From assembly GCA_902776195.1 (NCBI GenBank), contig CACYPF010000001.1, positions 1 through 64,000 on the forward strand: a stretch of DNA of 64,000 bases, given 5' to 3'. The notes below the pieces were generated by a model that saw only the letters and a list, made by a program, of their open reading frames with translations, was not told the DNA's origin and did no database searches. Both the position numbers and the translations under genes were made by a program. Below are positions 14,477 to 23,539 of this stretch, piece after piece. The stretch's first letter is position 1. The number at the start of each line of letters is the position of its first letter. The DNA is from an uncultured Prevotellaceae bacterium (lineage in GTDB: Bacteria; Bacteroidota; Bacteroidia; Bacteroidales; Bacteroidaceae).

Positions 14477-15382
14477 TTAATAAAGAGACTCAAGGAAAAT
14501 CAGCTCGGCTTCGAGCATCGCAAGTTTCGGCATGTCGAAGCCGACTTTTTTTGCCTCTGCAATAGGACGGGTATAGAGATAGGGTATCTCCATGCGGCGA
14601 CGGTTGTCATAGTCGAGTTTCATAGAGGGACTATAGGGTACCATCGCATCCGTCATTGCCATCATCTTATCTGCGAACTCACTGGTCAACGCTGTCACAC
14701 CAAGAGCATTGGCAGCTCCAACGACCTCCATCATCTGGTCGTAGATCAACTGGCGGGTAGCGGGGTTCATCAACAACTTGTCGGTGGAGGTGTTCAGGGC
14801 GACAGTCATGCCGTTGAAAGGCATGTTCCATACGGCTTTCTTCCATCGTGCCTCCAGATAAGGCACCTCAGCAGCCTCGATACCTGACTCTTGGAAGTCT
14901 TTAAGCAATTCATGAAACAATTCATCCTTACAGGAGTAGTTGCCAAGGTTGATAGAACCATAACACTGATGCGACACACGTCCGGGAGACACTTTGCTCG
15001 AACAGATAAAGGCGAGACCAGCCACGATCTGCAACTGCGGGAACTCCTTTTGCAGGTCCTCCTCCACTCCGATACCGTTCTGGATGAGCACCACCAAGGT
15101 ATCCTCTTTCAGGATGGGAGGCAGCATCTCCCTCAATTTATCGTTATTGATGGACTTCAGGCATACCAGCACCACATCTGTCTTCGGCATCTGTCTCGTG
15201 TCATTATACGCTTCCACCCCGTCGAGATGGAAACTGCCGTCGCAGGAGTCTATCTGTAATCCATGCTCCCTCACATACTCATAGTCGGAGCGCAGCAGGA
15301 ATCGCACTGTCCTTCCGGCCTTCATCAATCGTCCGCCATAGTATCCTCCTATGGCACCTGTTCCAATCACCGTATAGTTCAT
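14477..15382 (-). CDS. panE: 2-dehydropantoate 2-reductase (ketopantoate reductase family)
   Basis: 301 residues. The N-terminal Rossmann motif is GTGAIGGYYGGRL (residues 7-19), followed by the NADP-binding region; VVLVCLKSINND near residue 72 matches the conserved VK(S/T)xD block. The C-terminal domain has KKAVWNMPFNGMTVAL (catalytic Lys, then Asn) and MEIPYLYTRPI. PanE/ApbA enzymes reduce ketopantoate to pantoate for pantothenate and CoA synthesis using NADPH. Paralogues with other 2-keto substrates are common, and no other pan gene is nearby, so the symbol is a family assignment. Confidence 0.85.
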   Translation of the reverse strand: MNYTVIGTGAIGGYYGGRLMKAGRTVRFLLRSDYEYVREHGLQIDSCDGSFHLDGVEAYNDTRQMPKTDVVLVCLKSINNDKLREMLPPILKEDTLVVLIQNGIGVEEDLQKEFPQLQIVAGLAFICSSKVSPGRVSHQCYGSINLGNYSCKDELFHELLKDFQESGIEAAEVPYLEARWKKAVWNMPFNGMTVALNTSTDKLLMNPATRQLIYDQMMEVVGAANALGVTALTSEFADKMMAMTDAMVPYSPSMKLDYDNRRRMEIPYLYTRPIAEAKKVGFDMPKLAMLEAELIFLESLY

Positions 15383-15406
15383 ATTTACTTATTTCTTATG
15401 CCTCTG

Positions 15407-15414
15407 CAAAGATA
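15407..15414 (-). promoter_or_regulatory. Candidate -7 element for the panE operon
   Basis: The minus strand reads TATCTTTG, 24 bases upstream of the panE ATG; no clear -33 TTTG at the standard distance. Confidence 0.45.
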
Positions 15415-15441
15415 GTGTTTACTTTGTTTTCTTCCATCACC

Positions 15442-16260
15442 CTACTCTTCCTGCCGATAATAGACGGAACCTTGCTCGTTCTTCAGCGTGCGGGTCTTGG
15501 GGTCATATTTGTAGCAATCCTCCTCTGAGTCTACATCTTTCGGTTTCAGACAGATCGTGTTGCCACTGATCCTGTAGGTATATTCCGTAAAATTCAGACT
15601 TCCTATCATTCCCCATGTTGCTGTACCGTCGCTCATCAGACAAAAGCGGCTCTCCTGCTTCTCATCATCATAGATGCCAGCCATATTATCGAATGTCAGT
15701 TCCGCTCCCTGAGCCTCCTCCCCCTGCTGAATCACCCGGCGGAGATAAGCCTTGTCATCCTCTCCATCCTCGGAAGGACAGAAATCATCAATATACCAGT
15801 CATCACGCTCAAAACGAAGGGCGATGGTCGTTTCCTTGTCATTGAAATTATGGATAGTGAGGTCGACGAGTGCCGTGGAATCCGTGACCTGATAGATTTT
15901 CTTCACTTTATAACTCCAGTCCTCAGAGAAATCCTGTCCGCATACCCAGTGGTCATAGTCATAAAGGACTTCACCTGTTTTCTCACACACCTCCAACGCC
16001 TGCTGCATCAGCGCATAGTAGCGTTGAGAACAGTAAGCACTGTCACGATTGAAGTCGCTTGCGATGTAATCCACCCGGTTTCCCTCAGCGTCAACGGTTG
16101 CCTTACCTACGGTCTTATAGATGGTGTCTATGCGCTGAAGGATATACTCCTCCGTATGCTTATTGACACCGTTATCTTCACTCTTCTGCTCCTTCTTCCC
16201 ACCGCATGCCGTAAGGACGAGCAGTACTCCCAACATTAATAGTTTACAGTTCATAGTCAT
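15442..16260 (-). CDS. Lipoprotein of unknown function
   Basis: About 272 residues with a lipoprotein signal ending LVLTACGG, giving a lipidated Cys near residue 19. The first half contains a segment like DUF3828-type periplasmic domains (ALVDLTIHNFNDKETTIALRFERDDWYIDDFCP), and the C-terminal half has the short repeats TATWGMIGSLNFTEYTYRISGNTICL, resembling lipocalin-like or META-type beta structure. The ATG at 16260 or the one at 16254 is preferred over the GTG just upstream. It is read away from the outer-membrane protein gene at 16438. No function can be assigned. Confidence 0.75.
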   Translation of the reverse strand: MTMNCKLLMLGVLLVLTACGGKKEQKSEDNGVNKHTEEYILQRIDTIYKTVGKATVDAEGNRVDYIASDFNRDSAYCSQRYYALMQQALEVCEKTGEVLYDYDHWVCGQDFSEDWSYKVKKIYQVTDSTALVDLTIHNFNDKETTIALRFERDDWYIDDFCPSEDGEDDKAYLRRVIQQGEEAQGAELTFDNMAGIYDDEKQESRFCLMSDGTATWGMIGSLNFTEYTYRISGNTICLKPKDVDSEEDCYKYDPKTRTLKNEQGSVYYRQEE

Positions 16261-16304
16261 CACTTTTTGAATAGAATTTTCTCGAAAATTGTTTTATCAC
16301 GCTA

Positions 16305-16312
16305 CAAAGATA
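16305..16312 (-). promoter_or_regulatory. Candidate -7 element for the 15442-16260 lipoprotein
   Basis: The minus strand reads TATCTTTG, 44 bases upstream of the start; -33 not clear. Confidence 0.45.
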
Positions 16313-16354
16313 CACATTTTTTTCTACCATGCATGACATTTCGCAAAATATGAT

Positions 16355-16362
16355 TAACTTTG
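16355..16362 (+). promoter_or_regulatory. Candidate -7 element for the outer-membrane protein gene
   Basis: TAACTTTG matches TAnnTTTG, giving a leader of roughly 70 bases before the ATG at 16438; no good -33 element. Confidence 0.45.
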
Positions 16363-16437
16363 CACCATAAAACAATAAATTTTCACAAAAAATATTATGA
16401 AGTCATAAATACTAAGTTACTAAGATAAGGAAAAAAG

Positions 16438-17094
16438 ATGAAAAAACTATTGACTCTCTTGGCATTCCTACTGCCCACGCTGGCATTTGCCCAGTGGCGC
16501 GTCGGTGCCAACGTTGGTGCAGACATGAATCACTACATCATCGACAAACATTACCAGGTTGACTATCAGTACAAGGACCGCTGGGGGGTAACCCTCGGTG
16601 TGATGGGACAGTACGATATCAACAACTGGCTGGGCATTCGTGCCGAACTGGACTGGATCCAGAAGAACTACCGGGTCATTCGCCCGTTGAAGAAATCTGC
16701 TGACTACCGGTATGTCAACAACTACCTTCAGTTGCCCGTGATGGCATCGTTCAGCTTCGGCGGACAGAAGGTGCGCGGATTCGTCAACGGAGGTATCTAC
16801 GGCGGTTACTGGCTGAACAGCAGCCGGGAAGGCAGTGACTATGTCAACTTCACTGACAGGACCTACCAGTTCAGCGAGAAAGTTGATTTCAACAGCGAGC
16901 GCGACCAGCGTCTGGACTTCGGTTTCGTCGGTGGCGCCGGTGTGGAGTATCGCTTTGCCAAACACTGGGCTGCCCAGGTGGAGATGCGCTACTACTACAG
17001 CACGGTAAGCACGCAGAAGGAATACACGGGTTTCAAAGACCCACGCTACAACTCAACCCTCGCCTTACAGGCAGGAATATGGTATTGTTTTTAA
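16438..17094 (+). CDS. Outer-membrane beta-barrel protein (PorT / OMP_b-brl_2 type)
   Basis: 218 residues. The signal peptide MKKLLTLLAFLLPTLAFAQ is followed by alternating hydrophobic/polar strands ending in aromatic residues. The pattern WRVGANVGADMN ... GVMGQYDINNWLGIRAELDW ... YLQLPVMASFSFGG is that of the PF13568 porin family common in Bacteroidetes. It ends in the terminal barrel strand LALQAGIWYCF with a C-terminal Phe, as expected for BAM-assembled proteins. It is the first gene of a three-gene group with two lipoprotein peptidases. The cargo or partner is unknown. Confidence 0.88.
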   Translation: MKKLLTLLAFLLPTLAFAQWRVGANVGADMNHYIIDKHYQVDYQYKDRWGVTLGVMGQYDINNWLGIRAELDWIQKNYRVIRPLKKSADYRYVNNYLQLPVMASFSFGGQKVRGFVNGGIYGGYWLNSSREGSDYVNFTDRTYQFSEKVDFNSERDQRLDFGFVGGAGVEYRFAKHWAAQVEMRYYYSTVSTQKEYTGFKDPRYNSTLALQAGIWYCF

Positions 17095-17128
17095 AGAGTT
17101 GAAAAATTAAAAAATTGAAGAGTTAAAG

Positions 17129-18679
17129 ATGAAGAACAAAATATTTTTACTGGGAGCAATGCTCCTGACGCTGACCATGACATCGTGCCATAAGGATGCC
17201 GACGTGGTGGTGAGCTACGCCGCAGAGGACTATCTGGCGTTCGGTGAAGCCGAGAAAAGCTATGCCGGCAAGTTCCGTGTGTTCTGGAAAGCCATGAACA
17301 CCACTTATTCGTTGTGGGACTATGAGAAGGAGTGCGGACTGGACTGGGACGAGCACTATGCGAAGATGCTGCCAAAGTTTGAGGCACTTGACGAGCCTGG
17401 TGTCAACGTCCCTGACTCAGTGCTCGAGAAACTGATGAAGGAGATGGCAGCCCCCCTGCACGACGGTCACATGGCGATACAGTTCAAGAACCACCAGACC
17501 AACAAATACGTGACTGTCTTGCCCAGCACCTTGCGTTACTCCGAACGAGATTATATCGACGAAGCCTATGGCTTCAAACCCTACCTTGCCACATATGCCA
17601 GCCAGTTCAGCGAGTGGAAAGAGGTGAACACTACCATTAAAGGTCAGTTCACCTACATGATGACGACCCCGGGTATAGGCTATCAGTGGGCAAAAAACCG
17701 CTACCAAACCCTGAGCCAGAAGAGCAACGCCACCGAGGCTGACGCCATGGAGATAGAAGGACTCAAAGCGTTTATCGAGGAAATGACGAAGATTTCCAAG
17801 AAAGGAATAACGGATGAGACATTAGCATTATACAATGAGTTGACGGTGCGTTATGACTATCTGGACATCCCGTACCTGGAATCCATTGACCCAGCATTCG
17901 ACAACGCCGGCATCGACTTGAAGTATTTCCTCACCCAAGACGGTATCGCCTACCTCTATCTGAGCGGTTTCGCCTTGAGCCCTTATCTGCGAGACGAGTA
18001 CTTTGCCAATACATTCACCAACCCCACCGCCCACACCCAAGCGCTGGCAGCCCGTGTGAAAGAAGTGTGGCAGTCATGGTTCAACAGCATACAGACTCTG
18101 CATAAGGCAGGTACGCTGAAGGGCGTCATCATCGACGTGCGAAGCAACCCAGGAGGCTTGACCAATGATGGTAAATACGTCTTGGGAAGTCTGCTGCCCA
18201 AGGGTGACCTGCAGTATGGATGGTCACGCATGAAGCGTGGCGTGGGACGTTACGACTACTCCCCCATGTTACCGATGAACATGTTCACGATGGAGGAAGA
18301 CCACGAGGTGGTGGATGACGTGCCCGTTGCCGTGCTTGCCAACAGTTACTCGGTGAGCATGTCGGAGATGACATCACTGAGCAGCAAGCGTATGGAGAAT
18401 GCCCGTCTGATAGGCCGCCGCACCTTTGGCGGACTGTGTTCGCTGACCTCTAACGCAGATTTCGAGTCTAACTACACCGGGCATATTGGTGTCAAGGGAA
18501 AGACCCCCGTCTACGTCTATCTGCCTGCCATTGCCATCTTCGATATGGACAAGCACGCTCTGGAAGGCATCGGTGTAGAACCCGACATTGAGGTGGGACT
18601 TGACACTGAGATGTTTGCACTAAAAGGAATAGATGCCCAGTTGGAACGTGCACTGGAGTATGTCAGAACGGGAAAATAA
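17129..18679 (+). CDS. S41 family peptidase, lipoprotein
   Basis: 516 residues. The lipoprotein signal ends TLTMTSCHK (Cys at about 20). A helical N-terminal domain with LHDGHMAIQF is followed by the S41 (C-terminal processing protease/tricorn-like) core: GVIIDVRSNPGG, then VAVLANSYSVSMSEM with the serine nucleophile region, and RTFGGL. The extended N-terminal and mid regions resemble the Bacteroidetes lipoprotein S41 group rather than CtpA. It is expected to cleave peptides in the periplasm or at the cell surface. It lies 34 bases after the barrel protein and 21 bases before another lipoprotein peptidase. Confidence 0.87.
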   Translation: MKNKIFLLGAMLLTLTMTSCHKDADVVVSYAAEDYLAFGEAEKSYAGKFRVFWKAMNTTYSLWDYEKECGLDWDEHYAKMLPKFEALDEPGVNVPDSVLEKLMKEMAAPLHDGHMAIQFKNHQTNKYVTVLPSTLRYSERDYIDEAYGFKPYLATYASQFSEWKEVNTTIKGQFTYMMTTPGIGYQWAKNRYQTLSQKSNATEADAMEIEGLKAFIEEMTKISKKGITDETLALYNELTVRYDYLDIPYLESIDPAFDNAGIDLKYFLTQDGIAYLYLSGFALSPYLRDEYFANTFTNPTAHTQALAARVKEVWQSWFNSIQTLHKAGTLKGVIIDVRSNPGGLTNDGKYVLGSLLPKGDLQYGWSRMKRGVGRYDYSPMLPMNMFTMEEDHEVVDDVPVAVLANSYSVSMSEMTSLSSKRMENARLIGRRTFGGLCSLTSNADFESNYTGHIGVKGKTPVYVYLPAIAIFDMDKHALEGIGVEPDIEVGLDTEMFALKGIDAQLERALEYVRTGK

Positions 18680-18700
18680 AAAATGAAGAACTGAAAAATT

Positions 18701-20374
18701 ATGAAACAGAATAAGACACATTATCTGCTGGGAACAGTAGTCCTGCTGAGCGTCCTGCTCTCCAGCTGCGCCAAGGACTACAGTCTGACAGAATTAACAG
18801 CTCAGGAGCAGAGTTATAACATACAGGATGACCCGGTAGTCAAGGCACTGAGTGCCATCCCTGGTATCAGCAACATAGAACTGAAATATAATGACACACG
18901 CACTGATAGTGCCTACTTTTTCTCTTTCACACAGCCCATCGACCACTATAACCCCTCACTCGGAACGTATCAGCAGCAGGCTGCCCTCCGCTTCAAGGGT
19001 TTCGATAACCACATGGTGGTCTATACCCACGGATACGAGATGGAGAGCGATATCTCAAGCATCCGCAATACCGACATGCGGGAACAGCTCAATGGAAACC
19101 AACTGAATATTGAGCACCGCTACTTTGGAAATTCACTGCCAGAGAATCAGGAAAGCCTGAGATTTACCTACTTTAACGCCGACCAGCAGGCTCATGATAT
19201 CCATGCCCTGTGCAGTGCCCTGAAACCACTATTCACAGGCAAATGGGTCAGCACCGGCACCAGCAAGGACGGTATCACCACCGCCTTGCAGGCGTACTAT
19301 AGTGACCTGTACGGATGGAACGACATTAATGCCTATGTACCTTTCTGCGCACCTTTCCTCACCGGCACTGACAATCAAGACGGCACACACTCACCCGCTG
19401 ACATTACGCCAGGTACCTACCAGAACAACGTCTGCGGAGCGGGCTACCCGGCAGGCAGCACTGAGGCAATAGGCTTTGAACGGCTGCAGAAGATACCTTA
19501 TTATATCTGCACCAACAAAGCCGTCCGCGACGCATCCATCAAAGCCTTCTATGCTTCCGAACCGAAGCATTATATGCAAATCATACAGCAATACGAGAGT
19601 AAGAGTAGTCACAGCACTGGCAATCTGGAGAAGGACTTGACCGCTTTCGCCTTATACAATTTCTTAGATTTTCTCTTTGTCAAATTCTCCTATGTACCTT
19701 ACCTTCAGTGGTCCTATTTAGTCCCCGATCCCGAACTGCTGGCTTCCGGTCAAGCTACATCGGCAGACTTTGCAGCCTATGAACAGTTCATCACCATGGA
19801 TAATGAAGCTCTAAGTGATTACCTGGAAAGTCGCGAGAATATTAACAACTATCAGCAAAACGGTGAACACAGCGATGACTACAGTTACAACTACGTCTAT
19901 AATCCCTCTCAAAGCACGAAGGAAGAATCACTGTGGGATTTGCTGAAAAATATCCGCAAGAACTTCTCCATGCCCTACTATGTGCAGGCGTACAAGGAAC
20001 TGGGAATCGCTGCATGCGACTTTAGCGTGGCAGACGGCAGCTACCTCACCAGCAAGCAGGCATTCGATGTCACCTACGACTTCACCTTTACGTTCCCCTA
20101 TCAGGATTTCTACCCTCAGGATGGCGGTCAGCTGATGAAAGACTTCCGCAAGTGGTGCTATACGGAGAACACACAGCCCATCCTCTTCGTCTATGCGAAG
20201 AACGACCCATGGACGGGAGGAGCTCCTGACGAGGCTGCCTTCCAGCAGAACAAGATAATCCAAATGGTTGTCGACCCAATAGCCATCCATCGCGATATGT
20301 TCAAGTACCGTCAGCTCTACGAACTGTCGACGGAACAGACCATCATTGCCTTCCTGAACAAGTATCTTAAATGA
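18701..20374 (+). CDS. S37 family (PS-10) peptidase, lipoprotein
   Basis: 557 residues. The lipoprotein signal ends LLSSCAKD (lipidated Cys at about 24). The alpha/beta-hydrolase core matches the S37/PS-10 tripeptidyl aminopeptidase group: FTQPIDHYNPSLGTYQQ, GNQLNIEHRYFGNSLPE and KWVSTGTSKDG, where the Ser of the TSKDG elbow is the probable nucleophile. A later FVYAKNDPWTGG fits the Asp region, and VVDPIAIHRDMF the His. The usual elbow is TSKGG; the Asp here is slightly unusual. Together with the S41 peptidase it suggests surface processing of proline-rich or other peptides. Confidence 0.75.
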   Translation: MKQNKTHYLLGTVVLLSVLLSSCAKDYSLTELTAQEQSYNIQDDPVVKALSAIPGISNIELKYNDTRTDSAYFFSFTQPIDHYNPSLGTYQQQAALRFKGFDNHMVVYTHGYEMESDISSIRNTDMREQLNGNQLNIEHRYFGNSLPENQESLRFTYFNADQQAHDIHALCSALKPLFTGKWVSTGTSKDGITTALQAYYSDLYGWNDINAYVPFCAPFLTGTDNQDGTHSPADITPGTYQNNVCGAGYPAGSTEAIGFERLQKIPYYICTNKAVRDASIKAFYASEPKHYMQIIQQYESKSSHSTGNLEKDLTAFALYNFLDFLFVKFSYVPYLQWSYLVPDPELLASGQATSADFAAYEQFITMDNEALSDYLESRENINNYQQNGEHSDDYSYNYVYNPSQSTKEESLWDLLKNIRKNFSMPYYVQAYKELGIAACDFSVADGSYLTSKQAFDVTYDFTFTFPYQDFYPQDGGQLMKDFRKWCYTENTQPILFVYAKNDPWTGGAPDEAAFQQNKIIQMVVDPIAIHRDMFKYRQLYELSTEQTIIAFLNKYLK

Positions 20375-20400
20375 TTTGATAAAAAGTGATAGATAACAAA

Positions 20401-20435
20401 TAAAGGCACCCTCCCGAATTGGGAGGGTGCCTTTA
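20401..20435. terminator. Bidirectional terminator between convergent genes
   Basis: A perfect 15-base GC-rich stem (TAAAGGCACCCTCCC, 20401-20415, with 20421-20435), loop GAATT. It lies 26 bases after the S37 gene and 18 bases after the phosphosugar mutase stop, with A/T-rich ends on both sides. Confidence 0.92.
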
Positions 20436-20453
20436 TTTGTTATTCCTGTACTA

Positions 20454-22199
20454 TTAGTCGAGGTTCAGACTCTTCTTGATAGCGGCAACCTTCTCCATAG
20501 CAGCATTGGTGCAACGCTCGTAGCAGCCGGCACACTTGAAGGAAGGATCCTTGATCTCGCAGTAGAACTTAATCTTAGGCTCGGTACCGGAAGGACGCAC
20601 ACTGATCTTCGTGCCATCCTCGCAGAACCACTGCAGCACGTTAGAGGTGGCAGGCATGTCAATCTTACAGGTCGTGCCATCGGCATTCTTCTGCTCCAGA
20701 GAACGGAAGTCCTTCCATACACAAACCTTAGAGCCACCCAGTTCCGTGGGAGGATTCTTACGGAAGTCCTCCATCATCTGCTTGATCTCGTCGGCACCAC
20801 TCTTACCCGGCTTCACCACATTGATGGTGGTCTCCTTCGAGAAGCCATACTCAGCGTAGATGTCCATCAGCAGGTCGTAGAGTGTCTTGCCCTGATCCTT
20901 AGCCCATGCGGCAATCTCACAGATAAGACAGATAGAGGCAGGAGCATCCTTGTCACGTACCTTGTCGAATGGCAGGAAGCCGAAGCTCTCCTCACCACCG
21001 CCGATATACTTCTTCTTACCCTCGTTGACACGGATACGGTAGGCAATCCACTTGAAGCCAGTGAACTCGTCGAACAGCTCGACATTGTTCTTCTTGGCAA
21101 TCTGTGCGATAACCTCAGAGGTCACGATGGTCTTCACGAGGAACTCGTTACCCTTCATCAGACCCAGCTTCTTACGGTTGGTGATGATATACCAGCAGAA
21201 CATCATTGCCGTCTGGTTACCATTGATAATCTCCCACTCGCCCTTCGGGTTGCGGACGACGATAGCGAGACGGTCGGCATCGGGGTCAGAGGCAATCACG
21301 AGGTCGGCATTCAGACGGGTACCCAGTTTCATACCCAGTGTCATAGCCTCCGCATTCTCGGGGTTAGGAGAAACGACGGTGGGGAAGTTACCATCCACTA
21401 CCATCTGCTCGGGAACGACATGGATGTTCTGGAAGCCCCAAGAGCGCAGTGCCATGGGAACGATATGACGACCCGTGCCGTGCATAGCGGAGTATACGAT
21501 ATTGAGGTCCTTCTGACGGTTGATGACCTCCTGGTCAATCATAGCCTCATGGACTGCCTGGATATAGTCCCAGTCCATCTCACCACCGATAATCTCGATA
21601 AGTTCCTTGTTACCCTCGAACTTCACGTCGTTGATAGTCACCTTGTTCACCTCGTCGATGATACCCGTATCGTGTGGAGACAGCACCTGTGCGCCATCAT
21701 CCCAGTAAGCCTTGTAGCCGTTGTACTCACGAGGGTTGTGGGAAGCGGTGACGTTCACACCAGCCTGGGCACCCAACTCACGGATAGCGAAAGAGATCTC
21801 CGGTGTAGGACGGAGGCTCTCGAACAGATAAACCTTGATACCGTTGGCAGAGAAGATGTCGGCAACGGTCTCAGCGAACATACGTCCGTTGTTACGGCAG
21901 TCATGACCAACGACAACAGAGCACTGCTTGCCGGGGAAAGCCTTCAGGATATAGTTGGCAAAGCCCTGAGTAGCCATACCCACGATATACTTGTTCATGC
22001 GGTTAGTACCGGCACCCATGATACCACGGAGTCCACCCGTACCAAATTCCAGATTCTGATAGAAAGCGTCCACAAGGGCTGTTTTGTCGGGGTTGTCCAA
22101 CATAGCCTGTACTTCCTTACGTGTCTCCTCATCAAAGGCTGGAGAGAGCCATTCTTTTGCCCGTGCCTCACACTGAGCAATGAGTTCGTTATTTTCCAT
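20454..22199 (-). CDS. Phospho-sugar mutase (phosphoglucomutase/phosphomannomutase)
   Basis: 581 residues, the length of the long PGM/PMM type. In order: GTGGLRGIMGAGTNRMN (N-terminal phosphate-binding), NVTASHNPREYNGYK containing the phosphoserine loop (TASHNP), the metal-binding loop ASDPDADRLAI, the sugar-binding region GGGEESFGF and the C-terminal phosphate-binding SVRPSGTEPKIKFY. It interconverts hexose 1- and 6-phosphates for glycogen, nucleotide sugars or phosphopentose work; which sugar cannot be read from the sequence. It appears to be transcribed on its own, between a terminator upstream (22261-22307) and one downstream. Confidence 0.93.
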   Translation of the reverse strand: MENNELIAQCEARAKEWLSPAFDEETRKEVQAMLDNPDKTALVDAFYQNLEFGTGGLRGIMGAGTNRMNKYIVGMATQGFANYILKAFPGKQCSVVVGHDCRNNGRMFAETVADIFSANGIKVYLFESLRPTPEISFAIRELGAQAGVNVTASHNPREYNGYKAYWDDGAQVLSPHDTGIIDEVNKVTINDVKFEGNKELIEIIGGEMDWDYIQAVHEAMIDQEVINRQKDLNIVYSAMHGTGRHIVPMALRSWGFQNIHVVPEQMVVDGNFPTVVSPNPENAEAMTLGMKLGTRLNADLVIASDPDADRLAIVVRNPKGEWEIINGNQTAMMFCWYIITNRKKLGLMKGNEFLVKTIVTSEVIAQIAKKNNVELFDEFTGFKWIAYRIRVNEGKKKYIGGGEESFGFLPFDKVRDKDAPASICLICEIAAWAKDQGKTLYDLLMDIYAEYGFSKETTINVVKPGKSGADEIKQMMEDFRKNPPTELGGSKVCVWKDFRSLEQKNADGTTCKIDMPATSNVLQWFCEDGTKISVRPSGTEPKIKFYCEIKDPSFKCAGCYERCTNAAMEKVAAIKKSLNLD

Positions 22200-22249
22200 A
22201 ATACTTCAAAATATAATTTGTTTTAGATTCAGTTACACATATTGACTTA

Positions 22250-22257
22250 CAAAGATA
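22250..22257 (-). promoter_or_regulatory. Candidate -7 element for the phospho-sugar mutase gene
   Basis: The minus strand reads TATCTTTG, 51 bases upstream of the ATG and directly after the upstream terminator hairpin. Confidence 0.5.
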
Positions 22258-22260
22258 AGA

Positions 22261-22307
22261 AAAAAATCGAAAACTAATACGACAATAGTATTAATTTTCG
22301 ATTTTTT
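22261..22307 (-). terminator. Terminator of the gyrA/TPR operon
   Basis: The arms 22261-22280 and 22288-22307 pair over 19 of 20 positions around a 7-base loop. The A6 at the left end gives a T-run on the minus strand, only 4 bases after the TPR gene stop (22312). Confidence 0.8.
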
Positions 22308-22311
22308 AGCA

Positions 22312-23520
22312 TTAGAGCTTGCGCATGATCTTATCTATCTCCTCAAATTGCTTACCCATATTCAGGTTGAGGTAAATACGGTAAAGGGCGGGTGCCCATT
22401 TCCGTTTCTCGTCTGGAGCCAGTTTACGGTATGCTTCCATATAGGGACGGGCCTCCATATACAGTTTCCGCATCTGCTGGCGATGGGCACGAGGCTGGTT
22501 GAGACGGTCGATAGCCAAGACCTCATTCAGTTTAGCTGTGGCGATATTGAAATAGGGCTCTGCAAGAGAGTCGTTCTGTGCTATCAACCGTTCACTAACC
22601 TGTATACACTCGTCGTAACGTTCCAGATTCAGCAAAGCGACAGACTTGGCAAGCAGGAAGAGCTCACTATTGGGATTACTCTTCAGTGCTGCATCCGCAT
22701 AATAGAGTGCAGAGTCTGGATGCTCCCTCGCATTATAGTAGTCGACCAGTCGGGGGAAGAAATAAGGGAAGTCAGGATAAGCTGCAAAGCCTCTTTTGAG
22801 CATGGCAAGATACGCCTGTTCATTCTGCTGCCAGCAATATGCCTCACAAGCATACTGCATGGCATAACTTGCCTTTGACGTGTCTTTCACTGCCATATCG
22901 AAATACTTCAAGGTCTTTGGTGCATCCTGCATCTTATACCCTGCATACGATGCCCAGTAGGCTACCTCGGGCAAGCGTTTGTCCGTCTTGTTATAATCAT
23001 ATCCCTTGAACAAGGGCTTTTCTGCTGCGTCGATATACGTCTCAAAGAAGTCAAAAGCTGTCTGATAATTCTCTTTCCGCAAGTGATAAGTCCCTCCGAA
23101 ATAAAGGTTAGGGCGTAACAAGTTGAGCTGTCGGGCATGATCCTCCCTATAGCGCAACTTCACCCTCCCTTTCCCATCAGGTTGTGCATCAAGAGTGTCC
23201 AGCGTCTCTGCAATGGCATATAGCCTTCGTGTCAGATTGAAGAAAGCAGTGGTGTCATACTTCTGTTTGAGATACAGTTTCTCATTGGCTGCCTTATATT
23301 GTTCTGTGACAGCCTGAAACCAAGTCAGGTAAATTTTCTTGTTGGTTTTGTTGGCTGAATCTTTCTTCAACAAGTCGGTCATCAGTTTCTCCGCCTTGTC
23401 AAAGTCCTTCCCACTCTTGATATAAGACCGTGCCTGACTGAGCTCTTTCTTCTGAGCCCTCAGGCACGGTGTTATCATGAGCAGAAGGAGAAGCAGCACC
23501 ATTGTTTTTTGCTTCTTCAT
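22312..23520 (-). CDS. Secreted TPR-repeat protein
   Basis: 402 residues with a strongly hydrophobic signal peptide ending CLRAQ (about residues 1-23). The mature part consists of helical repeats with spacing typical of tetratricopeptides (KALFKGYDYN..., ALYYADAALKSNPNSELFLLAKSVALLNLERYDECIQV). It probably acts as a periplasmic scaffold. The ATG at 23520 is preferred over the TTG two codons upstream. It follows a second TPR protein by 19 bases and shares its general layout, so the pair may be diverged duplicates. Confidence 0.8.
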   Translation of the reverse strand: MKKQKTMVLLLLLLMITPCLRAQKKELSQARSYIKSGKDFDKAEKLMTDLLKKDSANKTNKKIYLTWFQAVTEQYKAANEKLYLKQKYDTTAFFNLTRRLYAIAETLDTLDAQPDGKGRVKLRYREDHARQLNLLRPNLYFGGTYHLRKENYQTAFDFFETYIDAAEKPLFKGYDYNKTDKRLPEVAYWASYAGYKMQDAPKTLKYFDMAVKDTSKASYAMQYACEAYCWQQNEQAYLAMLKRGFAAYPDFPYFFPRLVDYYNAREHPDSALYYADAALKSNPNSELFLLAKSVALLNLERYDECIQVSERLIAQNDSLAEPYFNIATAKLNEVLAIDRLNQPRAHRQQMRKLYMEARPYMEAYRKLAPDEKRKWAPALYRIYLNLNMGKQFEEIDKIMRKL

Positions 23521-23539
23521 CTGCAAGTATTATTTCTGT

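Noticed and set aside
20427-22226. A 599-codon open frame on the plus strand opposite the phospho-sugar mutase gene
   Set aside because: The minus-strand gene has all mutase motifs; the antisense frame is a by-product of its codon use and shows no family, signal peptide or start context.
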